The notes: generated by a model from the letters alone, not told the origin. Counted from the stretch's first letter, positions 8,981 to 17,246 are shown. The stretch is 56,486 nucleotides of DNA from CAYUVA01 sp964448115 [NCBI: uncultured bacterium] (GCA_964448115.1 CAYUVA010000028.1:1-56486), one strand, 5' to 3'. Translations and numbers: made by a program.

Positions 8981-9184
8981 TCACGCAAAGACGCAAAGGA
9001 GATTATATATTGTTCGAGCGGCAAGCCTCTATATCCGAGCCATGAGCATGAGCGAGCGGTCAATAAAAGGCTTTAGGGAAGGAAAGAGGATCACGCAAAG
9101 ACCCAAAGAACGCAAAGATGATGAAAGTAAAGAGGAAGAATAAAAGAAAAAATCACGCAAAGACGCAAAGGCACAAAGAAAAGA
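8981..9184 (+). repeat. Cluster of (ACGCAAAG)n dispersed repeats
   Basis: Three copies lie close together: TCACGCAAAGACGCAAAGGA at 8981-9000, a copy with ACCCAAAGAACGCAAAG at about 9090-9117, and one with ACGCAAAGGCACAAAG at about 9152-9180. The unit is 8 nt (ACGCAAAG / GCACAAAG). The third copy lies inside the annotated methyltransferase reading frame. Confidence 0.65.
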
Positions 9185-9972
9185 GATTAAAGGTCTCGCC
9201 CTCGCTCAGGGAGAAAACCCGCAGGCACTACGACAGCTATCCTTTTGACATCGGCTTTTCATCAAACATAGAGCATCTCATGGACAAAAGACTCCTCGGA
9301 GAGCTATTGGACAAAGGCTTCCTGAGAGGCAAATCGGTGGCTGATATAGGCTGCGGAGTTGGTCGAGTTTTACGATATCTTGCATTACAAGGTGGATGTG
9401 AGCAGCTCATCGGTGCGGATTTATCTATTGCGAGCCTGAGGCGCATTGCGAAGGATTCAGCCCATAGCCTGGTCAACGCAGATAATCTTCATCTTCCCTT
9501 TAAGGACTTTGCTTTTGACATGGTTATTTCCATCGGCGTCATACATCATACGCCAGATGCGAGGGCAGCCTTTGATGAGCTGTGCCGTATAGTCAAGCCT
9601 GGCGGGCATATTTACCTGTCAGTCTATCATCGGTATGGGCTTTATTATTACCTTTTTAATACGCTGGGGAAGCTGTGTTGCTGGCTGGATAGAACCACCC
9701 GGGGAAGGCTAATATTGCAGTATATTTTCCTGCCAATCTATTACCTGCTGGTCTTTTTGCCGATGATGCTGATCTCGACCGGCAGCATCAAGTACGGGAT
9801 GGACAAGGCGATGAACCTCTTTGCGGACCAGTACCTGACACCGCAGGCTGTCTTCCATACCAAGGGACAGATTATGGATTGGGCACAAGAAAAGCGCCTT
9901 CGGCTCCTTGAATTCAGGCGAGAGATGGGCTTAAAGACCATTACATTTCTCTTTGTTAAATCAGTCGAGTAA
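9118..9972 (+). CDS. Class I SAM-dependent methyltransferase (UbiE/Methyltransf_11 type)
   Basis: 284 residues. The SAM-binding motif I is VADIGCGVGRVLRYL, with the acidic motif II GADLSIASLRR, then the post-I region DMVISIGVIHHTPD and the motif III region VKPGGHIYLSVYHRYG. A hydrophobic stretch near residues 200-225 may bind the membrane or a hydrophobic substrate. The first ~35 residues (NHAKTQRHKEKR and flanks) are translated intergenic repeat; the conserved fold begins around REKTRRHYDSYPFDIG, so the biological start may be further in, although no better ATG is evident. It closes the glycan cluster, where it may methylate a sugar or lipid carrier. The acceptor is unknown. Confidence 0.85.
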   Translation: MMKVKRKNKRKNHAKTQRHKEKRLKVSPSLREKTRRHYDSYPFDIGFSSNIEHLMDKRLLGELLDKGFLRGKSVADIGCGVGRVLRYLALQGGCEQLIGADLSIASLRRIAKDSAHSLVNADNLHLPFKDFAFDMVISIGVIHHTPDARAAFDELCRIVKPGGHIYLSVYHRYGLYYYLFNTLGKLCCWLDRTTRGRLILQYIFLPIYYLLVFLPMMLISTGSIKYGMDKAMNLFADQYLTPQAVFHTKGQIMDWAQEKRLRLLEFRREMGLKTITFLFVKSVE

Positions 9973-9998
9973 AACATAAAAGCACTAGGACAGTGATA

Positions 9999-11306
9999 AT
10001 GCAAAAAAGGCATCCCGATCATCCTCTACCACCTTCCTCTCGGTGCCTTAGTGCCCTTGTGGTTTTACTGCTTCTTATCCTTACCTATATCCTGCCACCT
10101 GTCGCCGATGCTGCTGAGCTTAGGATAAGCGGCTATATCAAGAACTTCAATATTGCATTAGATATGCCCCCAGTCGAGGGGATGGAGGACCAAGCCGCCT
10201 CGGGAGTCTTCAGCAATCGTTTCAGAACCAGGATCTTTTGGCAGCCGTTGGGTAATATGAGCCTTGATGTTGCCTACGAGTTGATGCCCCGTGTCATGGG
10301 AGAAGATGCGACCTCGGCTATGGTTATACTAAAGCCAATGACCCAGGGCGGCTACCGAATATATGACCTGGAGCCTAATCTTTATCCATCAACCGGAGAG
10401 GCAAAAGGCAGCTTCTCCCTGGTGCAGAACCTGGACCGGCTAAAGGTTACTTTATGCTTTGGCTTCGGTGATATCTACCTGGGAAGGCAGCCGATAGCCT
10501 TCGGCTCAGCCAGGGCGGTCAATCCAACTGATGTCTTGGCACCGTTCGCCTATCAGGAGCTGGACAAGGAGGAGCGATACGGAGTAGATGGACTGAGGCT
10601 CAGGGTGCCGCTCGGGATGATGTCCGAGCTTGATGTCGGCGCGGTATTTGGCGATGAGTTTCATATAAAAAGAAGCGCCGGCTTTGTCAGGCTCAAGGGG
10701 TACGCCTGGCAAACTGACCTTTGCTTGATCGCCACGGCATTCAAGGAGAATCTTCTTCTCGGCTTGGATGTTGCCAGAGCCATAGGTGGCGCAGGGACTT
10801 GGATAGAGGCTGCTTACACGATGCCTAATGCCCTGAAGAACGATAATACCGACAATCAGAGCGAAGAATATTGGCGAGCCTCAACTGGTGTGGATTACAA
10901 TCTTGCTGACGGGCTGTATGGTTTTCTGGAGTATCATTATAGCGGGGCTGGCAGCGAGCAGCCGGCTGACTATCTAAACAACGCAGAAACTGTTGCCCAT
11001 AGCGAGGGCGGGGTCTATTTGCTTGGTCGCCATTACCTGGTTCCGGGACTGATGTATCAGGTTACATCCCTATTGATACTGTTACCGCAGGTGCTTTTTA
11101 ATATCGAGGATGGTTCTTGCCTGGCATCAGCACGGCTGGAGTATAACATCAAGAGCGATGTTTACCTTGAGGCAGGGGCATTTGTGGGGCTGGGTAAGGA
11201 TGCGCGCCTTGCTGGCAATGATGGCAGCACCATAACGATAGTTCCTGGCAGCGAGTTCGGCTTGTACCCCTCATTTTATTTCACCTCGATTAGGGTCTAT
11301 TTTTAG
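9999..11306 (+). CDS. Outer-membrane beta-barrel protein (porin / alginate-export-like)
   Basis: About 435 residues. I prefer the ATG at 9999 over the GTG at 9993. The N-terminal signal peptide has a hydrophobic core (CLSALVVLLLLILTYIL) and an Ala-rich cleavage site (VADAAEL). The mature chain alternates polar and hydrophobic residues in amphipathic strands and ends with an aromatic (FTSIRVYF), the classical outer-membrane barrel C-terminal signature. Motifs such as IYLGRQPIAFGSARAVNPTD resemble the alginate-export/porin type, in which two-stranded turns flank a conserved R-Q pair. The h-region of the signal peptide is itself encoded by a copy of the GTGCCTTAGTGCCC repeat (10043-10068). It probably forms a diffusion or export pore for the surface glycan, which is inferred from location only. 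Confidence 0.75.
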   Translation: MQKRHPDHPLPPSSRCLSALVVLLLLILTYILPPVADAAELRISGYIKNFNIALDMPPVEGMEDQAASGVFSNRFRTRIFWQPLGNMSLDVAYELMPRVMGEDATSAMVILKPMTQGGYRIYDLEPNLYPSTGEAKGSFSLVQNLDRLKVTLCFGFGDIYLGRQPIAFGSARAVNPTDVLAPFAYQELDKEERYGVDGLRLRVPLGMMSELDVGAVFGDEFHIKRSAGFVRLKGYAWQTDLCLIATAFKENLLLGLDVARAIGGAGTWIEAAYTMPNALKNDNTDNQSEEYWRASTGVDYNLADGLYGFLEYHYSGAGSEQPADYLNNAETVAHSEGGVYLLGRHYLVPGLMYQVTSLLILLPQVLFNIEDGSCLASARLEYNIKSDVYLEAGAFVGLGKDARLAGNDGSTITIVPGSEFGLYPSFYFTSIRVYF

Positions 11307-11354
11307 CGACTGAAAAATGCGCCTCTCAGAAGCATGGAAAAGCCTTGAGGGCTT

Positions 11355-11441
11355 TAACCCACCAAGGCACGAAGAGACAAAGAGAGAAAATCATTCCTTT
11401 GCGTTCTTTGCGTCTTTGCGTGAGAATTCTTTCTTCGCACT
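11355..11441. repeat. Dispersed repeat cluster between convergent genes
   Basis: It contains CACCAAGGCACGAAGAGAC (about 11360) and, in opposite orientation, TTTGCGTTCTTTGCGTCTTT (about 11399-11418), the reverse complement of the (ACGCAAAG)n unit. It fills the gap between the barrel protein and the minus-strand glycosyltransferase, so it is a head-to-head pair of the same repeat family. Confidence 0.6.
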
Positions 11442-12479
11442 TTATGCAAGCAGTGTGGCAATAACTCGCTGCCAGGTGAATTGGCGAATCGATTCCCTGC
11501 CTGCATTGCCCATCGATCCTGCTAATCTACTGTCGGAGACTATGCGAGCCAGTGCCTCTGAGATGCTCTGCGGATCTGGCATTGCAACTGCGCCGGTCTT
11601 GCCCTCGATGACCAGCTCGGTGGGAGCGCCGCTATCGGTAAGCGTAATCACCGGCTTGGCAAAGGCAAACGCCTCCAAGGGCACCAGACCCATGTCCTCC
11701 AGCCTTGCACCGTAATAGACAGCCAGAGCATTGCTATAAAGCTCCACCAGCTTATCCTTATCCACGCTGCCGATGAAGTTTACTTTATGCGAGATGCCGA
11801 GCTTATCTGCCTGTTTTTGCAGTGTCTTCCTCTGCTCTCCATCGCCGGCGATGACCAGGTCAACCCTTGGCTCTTCAAGTCTGGCATAAGCAGCCAAGAG
11901 CAGGTCGATGCGTTTAAGTGTGGTGAGCCTTCCCACGCTGAGGATATAATCTCCGTACTCGATCGCTTGTGTTGTGGGCTGGACAAGCGGTGGCGGATAG
12001 AGCACCTCGGCATCGAAGCGACCCCAGCGCTTCAGCCTTGCTGCAATATATCTCGACTGGGCGAGTAGTCTGACCCTGCGTAAGAAATAGCTATCGAGGC
12101 GCCAGAAACCAGCTCGTCTTATCCTTTCCTTTATACGAGAATAGTGATTAGGGAGCGAGGCATAGAACTGCTCCCAGAGATCATAATACTCACGGATGCG
12201 GTGGTTGAGCCAGCAGACATGGTTGGGATGCCTTACGCAGTAACTTGGAAAGCGCATGGAGATGACCAGATCGACTGGTTCATCATACCCGGTCAAGCCT
12301 ACATCGGTCATGCGAGCGCTTATATAATTGCCCAGGTAGCTTCCGAAGCGATTGACCGGGATATATAAAAGGTCTGCCTTGTGCCCGGCGAGCTTTAGCC
12401 TCTCCACAAGCTGTTGGCAGAGGATCTCGTTGCCGCCGTAAATGAAGGGAAGCCTGCCGGTTACAACCAGGATATTCAT
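11442..12479 (-). CDS. GT4 family glycosyltransferase
   Basis: 345 residues when started at the internal ATG (MNILVVTGRLPFIYGGNE), which fits the fold better than the longer frame starting at 12509. It has the GT-B layout: an N-terminal acceptor domain with the GGNE glycine loop, and a C-terminal nucleotide-sugar domain with YILSVGRLTTLKRIDLLL, LVIAGDGEQRKTL and the E-x7-E motif in EDMGLVPLEAFAFAKPVI. Such enzymes transfer hexoses in lipopolysaccharide, exopolysaccharide or glycoprotein assembly. It starts 4 bp after the ispE stop on the same strand, so the two are likely cotranscribed. The donor sugar is unknown. Confidence 0.88.
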   Translation of the reverse strand: MNILVVTGRLPFIYGGNEILCQQLVERLKLAGHKADLLYIPVNRFGSYLGNYISARMTDVGLTGYDEPVDLVISMRFPSYCVRHPNHVCWLNHRIREYYDLWEQFYASLPNHYSRIKERIRRAGFWRLDSYFLRRVRLLAQSRYIAARLKRWGRFDAEVLYPPPLVQPTTQAIEYGDYILSVGRLTTLKRIDLLLAAYARLEEPRVDLVIAGDGEQRKTLQKQADKLGISHKVNFIGSVDKDKLVELYSNALAVYYGARLEDMGLVPLEAFAFAKPVITLTDSGAPTELVIEGKTGAVAMPDPQSISEALARIVSDSRLAGSMGNAGRESIRQFTWQRVIATLLA

Positions 12480-12483
12480 GCCC

Positions 12484-13419
12484 TTAGCCAGTGGAACTTG
12501 ATGTATCAATACGAGTTATTCGATGTGAAAGCCTGCGAGTGAATGTATAATGTGCATTGATTCCCCGCTTTGCGAACCTGCGAGCCACCATTTTTGCCTG
12601 ACCTTTGTTCCCGAACATACCAAATACCGAGGATCCACTTCCGCAAAGCATGGCTGCATAAGCCCCTTGTTCGATAAGCTCGCGCTTTAATGACCATAAA
12701 TATGGCAAAAGTTTCAGGGCACACTCCTCAAGGTCATTATGCAGGCAGTTGGCAATAGATCCAGGATCGCTTGTTTTTCTAAGCACTTCAGCCATCAGCT
12801 CACATCTTTGTCCCATGGTATCCTTGTCGGTTCTTTTCTTCTCATATCGTTTGAATACCTTGATAGTGTATAGCGGTCTATCTGGCATCACTATCACCAG
12901 GTGAAGCGTGGGTATGGGGAGTTCTTCGCGCAGCACATCTCCTCTATCGGTCATCCAGGAGCATCCTTTAGTGAAGAAAAAGGGGACATCGCAGCCGAGC
13001 TGTCTTGCTATATGTATCAGGGTTCGCTTCTTAAGGCGAAGATCCCAGATCCTATTTAAGGCGATGAGCAGGCTGGCAGCAGCCGATGAGGAACCTCCCA
13101 ATCCGCCACCGATGGGCAATATCTTTTCAGTAACATCCAATACGAGACTGATGTCCTTATTGGAATATTCTATCCCCTTCTGTATTGCCTGGTGGAGGAT
13201 ATTAAATGCCTTCCTGGGCTCATGGACTTCGTCCTCGTAATAAGATACTAGAGAACTCCCCTGTACATCATACACTGGTGCAAATCGGTACCTGTCATGA
13301 AGATCAAGACCTACCATCACTGTCTCTACATGGTGATACCCGGTATCATCCATGTAATCACCGACCTCGAGAACGAGGTTCAGCTTAGCCCGTGCCTTGA
13401 AGCCATAGATTATTGACAT
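12484..13419 (-). CDS. ispE: 4-diphosphocytidyl-2-C-methyl-D-erythritol kinase
   Basis: 311 residues. This GHMP kinase phosphorylates the 2-hydroxyl of CDP-methylerythritol with ATP, the fourth step of the DXP (non-mevalonate) isoprenoid pathway. It shows the substrate-binding N-terminus KARAKLNLVLEVG...GYHHVETVM, the ATP-binding GHMP motif PIGGGLGGSSSAAASLL at about residue 103, and the C-terminal glycine motif AMLCGSGSSVFGMFG. It marks the organism as a DXP-pathway user. It sits immediately upstream of a GT4 gene; isoprenoid precursors also feed polyprenyl carriers for glycan assembly, so the pairing makes sense. It is divergent from the phosphomannomutase gene. Confidence 0.92.
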   Translation of the reverse strand: MSIIYGFKARAKLNLVLEVGDYMDDTGYHHVETVMVGLDLHDRYRFAPVYDVQGSSLVSYYEDEVHEPRKAFNILHQAIQKGIEYSNKDISLVLDVTEKILPIGGGLGGSSSAAASLLIALNRIWDLRLKKRTLIHIARQLGCDVPFFFTKGCSWMTDRGDVLREELPIPTLHLVIVMPDRPLYTIKVFKRYEKKRTDKDTMGQRCELMAEVLRKTSDPGSIANCLHNDLEECALKLLPYLWSLKRELIEQGAYAAMLCGSGSSVFGMFGNKGQAKMVARRFAKRGINAHYTFTRRLSHRITRIDTSSSTG

Positions 13420-13527
13420 CTGAAGCTGTCCATATTGAAATTCGTATCTATTTAAGTAAACTAGAAAGGATAAGGCAAGTAAGCTGATAATGGTTGTAAA
13501 AGTCGATGATTATCAGGAGATAGCGAG

Positions 13528-14928
13528 ATGGCAAGGCTGAACGAGAACATCTTTCGCATGTACGATATCAGGGGCGAGGTCGATATAGACCTGGATAAGG
13601 AAATAATGCGCCTTATAGGCAGGGCATTTGGAACCGTTACCAGGCGTAAAAAGGGTAAAACAGTGATCATCGCCCATGACTGTCGCCATACATCCAGGCA
13701 ATACGCCGATGCAGTGATAGATGGACTGCGCTCTACCGGCTGCGATGTAACCGACCTTGGTCTTTTGCCTACGCCGGGACTTTATTATGGAGGTGTGCTA
13801 CTCAAGCCGGATGCAGCCGCCATGATCACCGCCTCTCATAATCCTATGGGATTCAACGGCATCAAGATGAGCCTATTCGGTGATTTTTTATTAGGCGATG
13901 AGATCAAACAACTCTATCAGCTCATCGCAAATAACGACTTCGAGAGCGGTAATGGCTCCCTATCCGAGCGTGATATTAGGAGAGAATACACCGAGATGCT
14001 GGTGGAGAAGACCAGGCTTGATAGCGGATCGATCAAGGTGGTCATCGACGCGGGCAACGGCATGGCTTCCGAGATAGCTCCCAAGGTAATGAGGGCTATC
14101 GGCGCCGAGGTGATCGAGCTTTTCTGCGAATACGATGGATCATTCCCCAATCACCATCCGGACCCGACGGTGGATGAGTACATCGAGACCATGCGGGAAA
14201 CGGTCATGTCCGAGAAGGCGGATCTGGGGATCGGCTACGATGGCGATAGCGACCGAATAGGTGTCTGCGATGCCAAAGGAAACATTATCCGTGGCGATAA
14301 ACTGCTAGCCTTGTTTTGTAAGGATCTACTCACTCGCAAGCCGGATCTTAATAACAAAAAGATCATCTTTGATGTAAAGTGTTCCCGCATGGTTCCCCAA
14401 TATATAATCAAATACGGGGGAGAGCCGATCATGTATAAGACCGGGCATTCGTTGATTAAAAAAAGGATGAAGCAGCTCGGATGCCCCATTTCAGGGGAGA
14501 TGAGCGGTCATATCTTCTTCAAGGAGGACTTCTTCGGCTATGATGATGCCATCTATGCAAGCGCGCTGTTGCTCAAGATACTGACCGACAATGGCACCGA
14601 CCTGGAAGATTACCTTTCAGATTACATAGATTATCCCTCAACGCCAGAACTTAAAGCGCCAACCCCCGATGATGTGAAATTCGAGGTGGTGGAGAGGATG
14701 AGGAAATATTATGCCAATAAAGGCTTCGAGATTATCGATCTCGATGGCGTGAGGGTGGAGATGCCTCAAGGATGGGGACTGATTCGCTGCTCGAACACGA
14801 CGCCGGTGCTCGTGCTTCGCATGGAAGGGGAGACCGACGAAGCACTGGAGCGGATAAAGTCGATGATTTTCGAGGATATCAGTAAGATGGCGCCTGAAGT
14901 TGACATCGATAGCGTAATGAAGGCTTGA
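13528..14928 (+). CDS. manB: Phosphomannomutase / phosphoglucomutase (AlgC/ManB type)
   Basis: 466 residues, the usual length for the alpha-D-phosphohexomutase family. Domain 1 carries the phosphoserine loop MITASHNPMGFNGIK (catalytic Ser in TASHN). Domain 2 has the Mg2+ site GYDGDSDRIGVCD. Domain 3 has the sugar-binding loop GEMSGHIFFKEDFFGYDDA, and domain 4 has the phosphate-binding RCSNTTPVLVLR. It interconverts hexose-6-phosphate and hexose-1-phosphate, the entry point to GDP-mannose or UDP-glucose used by the neighbouring glycosyltransferases. A strong Shine-Dalgarno (CAGGAGA) precedes the ATG. The substrate split between mannose and glucose cannot be told from sequence. Confidence 0.92.
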   Translation: MARLNENIFRMYDIRGEVDIDLDKEIMRLIGRAFGTVTRRKKGKTVIIAHDCRHTSRQYADAVIDGLRSTGCDVTDLGLLPTPGLYYGGVLLKPDAAAMITASHNPMGFNGIKMSLFGDFLLGDEIKQLYQLIANNDFESGNGSLSERDIRREYTEMLVEKTRLDSGSIKVVIDAGNGMASEIAPKVMRAIGAEVIELFCEYDGSFPNHHPDPTVDEYIETMRETVMSEKADLGIGYDGDSDRIGVCDAKGNIIRGDKLLALFCKDLLTRKPDLNNKKIIFDVKCSRMVPQYIIKYGGEPIMYKTGHSLIKKRMKQLGCPISGEMSGHIFFKEDFFGYDDAIYASALLLKILTDNGTDLEDYLSDYIDYPSTPELKAPTPDDVKFEVVERMRKYYANKGFEIIDLDGVRVEMPQGWGLIRCSNTTPVLVLRMEGETDEALERIKSMIFEDISKMAPEVDIDSVMKA

Positions 14929-14934
14929 GGCGTG

Positions 14935-15085
14935 AGAGTTGTTGAACCACAAAGGCATAAAGACACGAAGAAAAAACCCCATTCAAAGACGCTTAAGGTG
15001 CAAAGAATGCAAGGAAAAGAGAAAGTGTGAGGCGCTAGGTGCGAGGGAGAATATCATTTAATGCTAAATTAACTAAAGACTAGAG
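14935..15085 (+). repeat. Dispersed repeat cluster
   Basis: The gap between the mutase and the GT87-like gene contains GAACCACAAAGGCATAAAGA (about 14943-14962), a degenerate CAAAGACGCTTAAGGTGCAA (about 14984-15003) and GACTAGAGACTAAAGACCAA (about 15079-15098). These are members of the same repeat family seen in most other gaps. No gene was recognised here. Confidence 0.55.
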
Positions 15086-15129
15086 ACTAAAGACCAAAGT
15101 GTTCTTTTTGCACTAAGGGGAATAAGTAG

Positions 15130-16416
15130 ATAGGGATAAACGCTGAATATAACGGCTTAAACAACACTGCTCAGCGGTTCATTATTTGCCTGCTGGTCAT
15201 TTCATCACTGGGGACTTTTCTCTTTTACAGCGTCTATCTGCCACTGTTCACCGATCGCTTCGATTTCGCCTCCACCTACCAGGCGGGGATAAAGCTGCTA
15301 AAGGGCGAGTTCATCTACGCCGACTACTATCGCTACGCCAACCTGGATGCGGCAAGCTACGATGGGCACTTCGAGTTTTTTCTGTACCCGCCGCTGATGG
15401 CTATTATGTTCAGCGCTTTCACCGTTCTGTCCGAGTCAACAGCTAGCCTTGCCTGGCATATAATCAATCAACTGCTGACCATAGCCTCGTTTTTTTTAAT
15501 TTTAAGGCTTTTACCGGGCAAGCTAACTCCGCTTCGTCAAGCGGTCGCCTGTTTCTCATTCTTTTCATTTTTCCCGCTGGCTAATAATTCTATTTTCGGT
15601 AATTATGATTCGCTGATTTTACTGCTGGTAGCACTGGCACTATATGTGTACCAAAGGGGGAATGAGTATCACTGCGGAGCACTGCTGGCTCTGGGGACTA
15701 TGCTCAAGGTGTTCCCTGGATTCTTGATATTCTACTTTATTATCAAGCGCCGGTGGCGAGTTCTGCTGGCTTCTTTTATAACTGGAGCCGTTTTATTTGC
15801 CGCCACCCTTATTTATATTCCCTTTAATCGGCAGATGGAGTATTTATATATGATAACTCACCTAAAGGTGGTCGATGCCTCGCCTTTGAACCAGTCGTTG
15901 GTAGGCTTTTTTACTCGCCTGCTCACTTATGATGAGATCTTCACCGCTGGCCTAGCGAACCTTCCTTGGCTGGCGGATATTTTTATCATCCTGGGCAGAT
16001 TGCTTTTCATCGGGTTGTTTTGCTTGCTATGCCTTAGAAGCAGTGGAAATGCCGATGCCATCAAGATGGAATATGGTCTTGGGATCGTAACCCTGCTTAT
16101 AGTGGCCAATTTTACCGACAATCATCATATCAGCCTTGCCATCATTCCATTCATTTTGTTATTTGACCGCTATCTGCTGGGGCACGCTGATAATTCATCC
16201 ATTTACTGGGCTTTGGGGGCTTATGCGGTGCTTTGCAGCTTCATTCCGCTGAGCTTCATCAGAGTGGTCAACTTCGGCAAGTTCCAGCAGCTACTGGTCG
16301 GATGGAAGGTGGTCTTTTTATCAATCGACCTGTATGCTCTGATTGTGTTGTGGGTTATCACTTTTCAATGGCTCCAGCGTGAAGGGATGACTAATCGTAC
16401 AGGCTCAAAGCGATAG
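15130..16416 (+). CDS. Membrane glycosyltransferase, GT87/DUF2029-like, without a canonical start codon
   Basis: The reading frame is open from just after a TAG at 15127 to 16416 (about 428 codons). The first ATG, at 15397, is far too late: upstream in-frame sequence clearly encodes a first membrane helix (CLLVISSLGTFLFYSVYL) and the conserved luminal loop of the family (DFASTYQAGIKLLKGEFIYA and DYYRYANLD...FFLYPPL). Only ATA (15130, 15136), ATT or CTG are available as starts. An AAGGGG lies 9 nt before the ATA at 15130. About nine to ten hydrophobic helices follow. The family uses polyprenyl-phosphate sugars on the outer face of the membrane to elongate glycans. Either a rare start codon is used, or a base difference has removed the start. 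Confidence 0.72.
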   Translation: MGINAEYNGLNNTAQRFIICLLVISSLGTFLFYSVYLPLFTDRFDFASTYQAGIKLLKGEFIYADYYRYANLDAASYDGHFEFFLYPPLMAIMFSAFTVLSESTASLAWHIINQLLTIASFFLILRLLPGKLTPLRQAVACFSFFSFFPLANNSIFGNYDSLILLLVALALYVYQRGNEYHCGALLALGTMLKVFPGFLIFYFIIKRRWRVLLASFITGAVLFAATLIYIPFNRQMEYLYMITHLKVVDASPLNQSLVGFFTRLLTYDEIFTAGLANLPWLADIFIILGRLLFIGLFCLLCLRSSGNADAIKMEYGLGIVTLLIVANFTDNHHISLAIIPFILLFDRYLLGHADNSSIYWALGAYAVLCSFIPLSFIRVVNFGKFQQLLVGWKVVFLSIDLYALIVLWVITFQWLQREGMTNRTGSKR

Positions 16417-16733
16417 ACATCAGAACATGTCATCCCGGCTCGGTTGGAATGACATGGAGTGGCATCACTGGCATCAATCACCAGACATCTGTCTGGTTCT
16501 GGAGAACAGGACAATTTTCGACCAGTTCGAGAGGCATGAAAATTCTGACGCGCCCAATTGGGTGATCTTTCTAGGTGAGTAACCTAGGCAAGTTTTAGGA
16601 AATTATAGATAACATAGATAATAAGTTTCTCTACCCTCGTACTATTTCTTTTGTTCTGCTGTTGAACTTGTAACCTTGACGAATGTTTAGTTAAATTGAA
16701 GTTAGATCTTTTTCACTAATAGGAGTGTCATCG
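16417..16733 (+). other. Non-coding gap with hairpins
   Basis: This 317-bp stretch has no convincing reading frame. It contains an 8-bp inverted repeat CATGTCAT/ATGACATG (16426-16456) just after the upstream stop, which may be a terminator without a T-run. It also contains a 6-bp stem CCAGAC/GTCTGG with a 4-nt loop (16481-16496) and CTAGGT/ACCTAG (about 16570-16586). The 3' end is AT-rich and leads to the gspG Shine-Dalgarno AGGAG at 16721. No known riboswitch class could be matched with confidence. Confidence 0.35.
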
Positions 16734-17198
16734 ATGATTTCAGGGAAAAAAATAGAAACCTGTTGTAGAGGAGGATTTACCCTCATCGAGATAATGGTCG
16801 TGGTGGTGATCATCGGTATCCTTGCCGGCCTAGTGGTTCCAAGGCTAATGGAGCGCCCCGAGCAAGCCAAGCGCGTAAAGGCTCGCGCTCAGATGGAGAA
16901 CATCGAGGCTGCCCTTAAGCTGTTCAAGCTGGACAACGGATTCTATCCTTCAACCGACCAAGGATTGGAGGCTCTGGTTCAAAAACCTACCGTGGGACAG
17001 ATACCAAGAAACTATCGCCAAGGGGGGTACCTTGAAAAAGGGATAGTACCGGTCGATCCCTGGGGAAATCCTTACATCTATTTATCACCGGGGATAAATA
17101 ATCGAGACTATGACCTGGTTTCTTATGGTGCTGATGGAGAACCCGGGGGCAAAGACAAGAACGCGGACATAGAAAGCTGGAATCCGCAGGGAAAATGA
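16734..17198 (+). CDS. gspG: Type II secretion major pseudopilin GspG
   Basis: 154 residues from the ATG at 16734, with AGGAG 8 nt upstream; a GTG at 16725 is also in frame. A type IV pilin-like prepeptide is followed by the cleavage/methylation motif G^FTLIE and a hydrophobic helix ([20 protein letters not shown]). The GspG-specific body [20 protein letters not shown]...[20 protein letters not shown] and the calcium-loop-type C-terminus ([24 protein letters not shown]) are all present. It forms the main shaft of the secretion pseudopilus. Pseudopilins H and I follow, but no gspC/D/E/F/J/K gene is present in this window, so the core machine must be elsewhere. Confidence 0.93.
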   Translation: MISGKKIETCCRGGFTLIEIMVVVVIIGILAGLVVPRLMERPEQAKRVKARAQMENIEAALKLFKLDNGFYPSTDQGLEALVQKPTVGQIPRNYRQGGYLEKGIVPVDPWGNPYIYLSPGINNRDYDLVSYGADGEPGGKDKNADIESWNPQGK

Positions 17199-17246
17199 TT
17201 ATAGGCTTGAGGATTGAGGATGCCGAATGAAGGAAAAAATGCTTGG

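Noticed and set aside
8981-9120. Resemblance of ACGCAAAG repeats to the c-di-GMP-I riboswitch ACGCAAAGCC element
   Set aside because: Only the short string matches; the second helix and the tetraloop-receptor parts are absent, and the repeats are tandem and in both orientations.
11317-11715. Plus-strand 132-codon frame overlapping the GT4 gene
   Set aside because: Its first part is dispersed repeat and the rest is antisense to the well-conserved C-terminal domain of the GT4 enzyme.
15186-15446. Plus-strand 86-codon frame at the GT87 start
   Set aside because: It is out of frame with the conserved first helix and loop of the membrane glycosyltransferase; no protein-like features.
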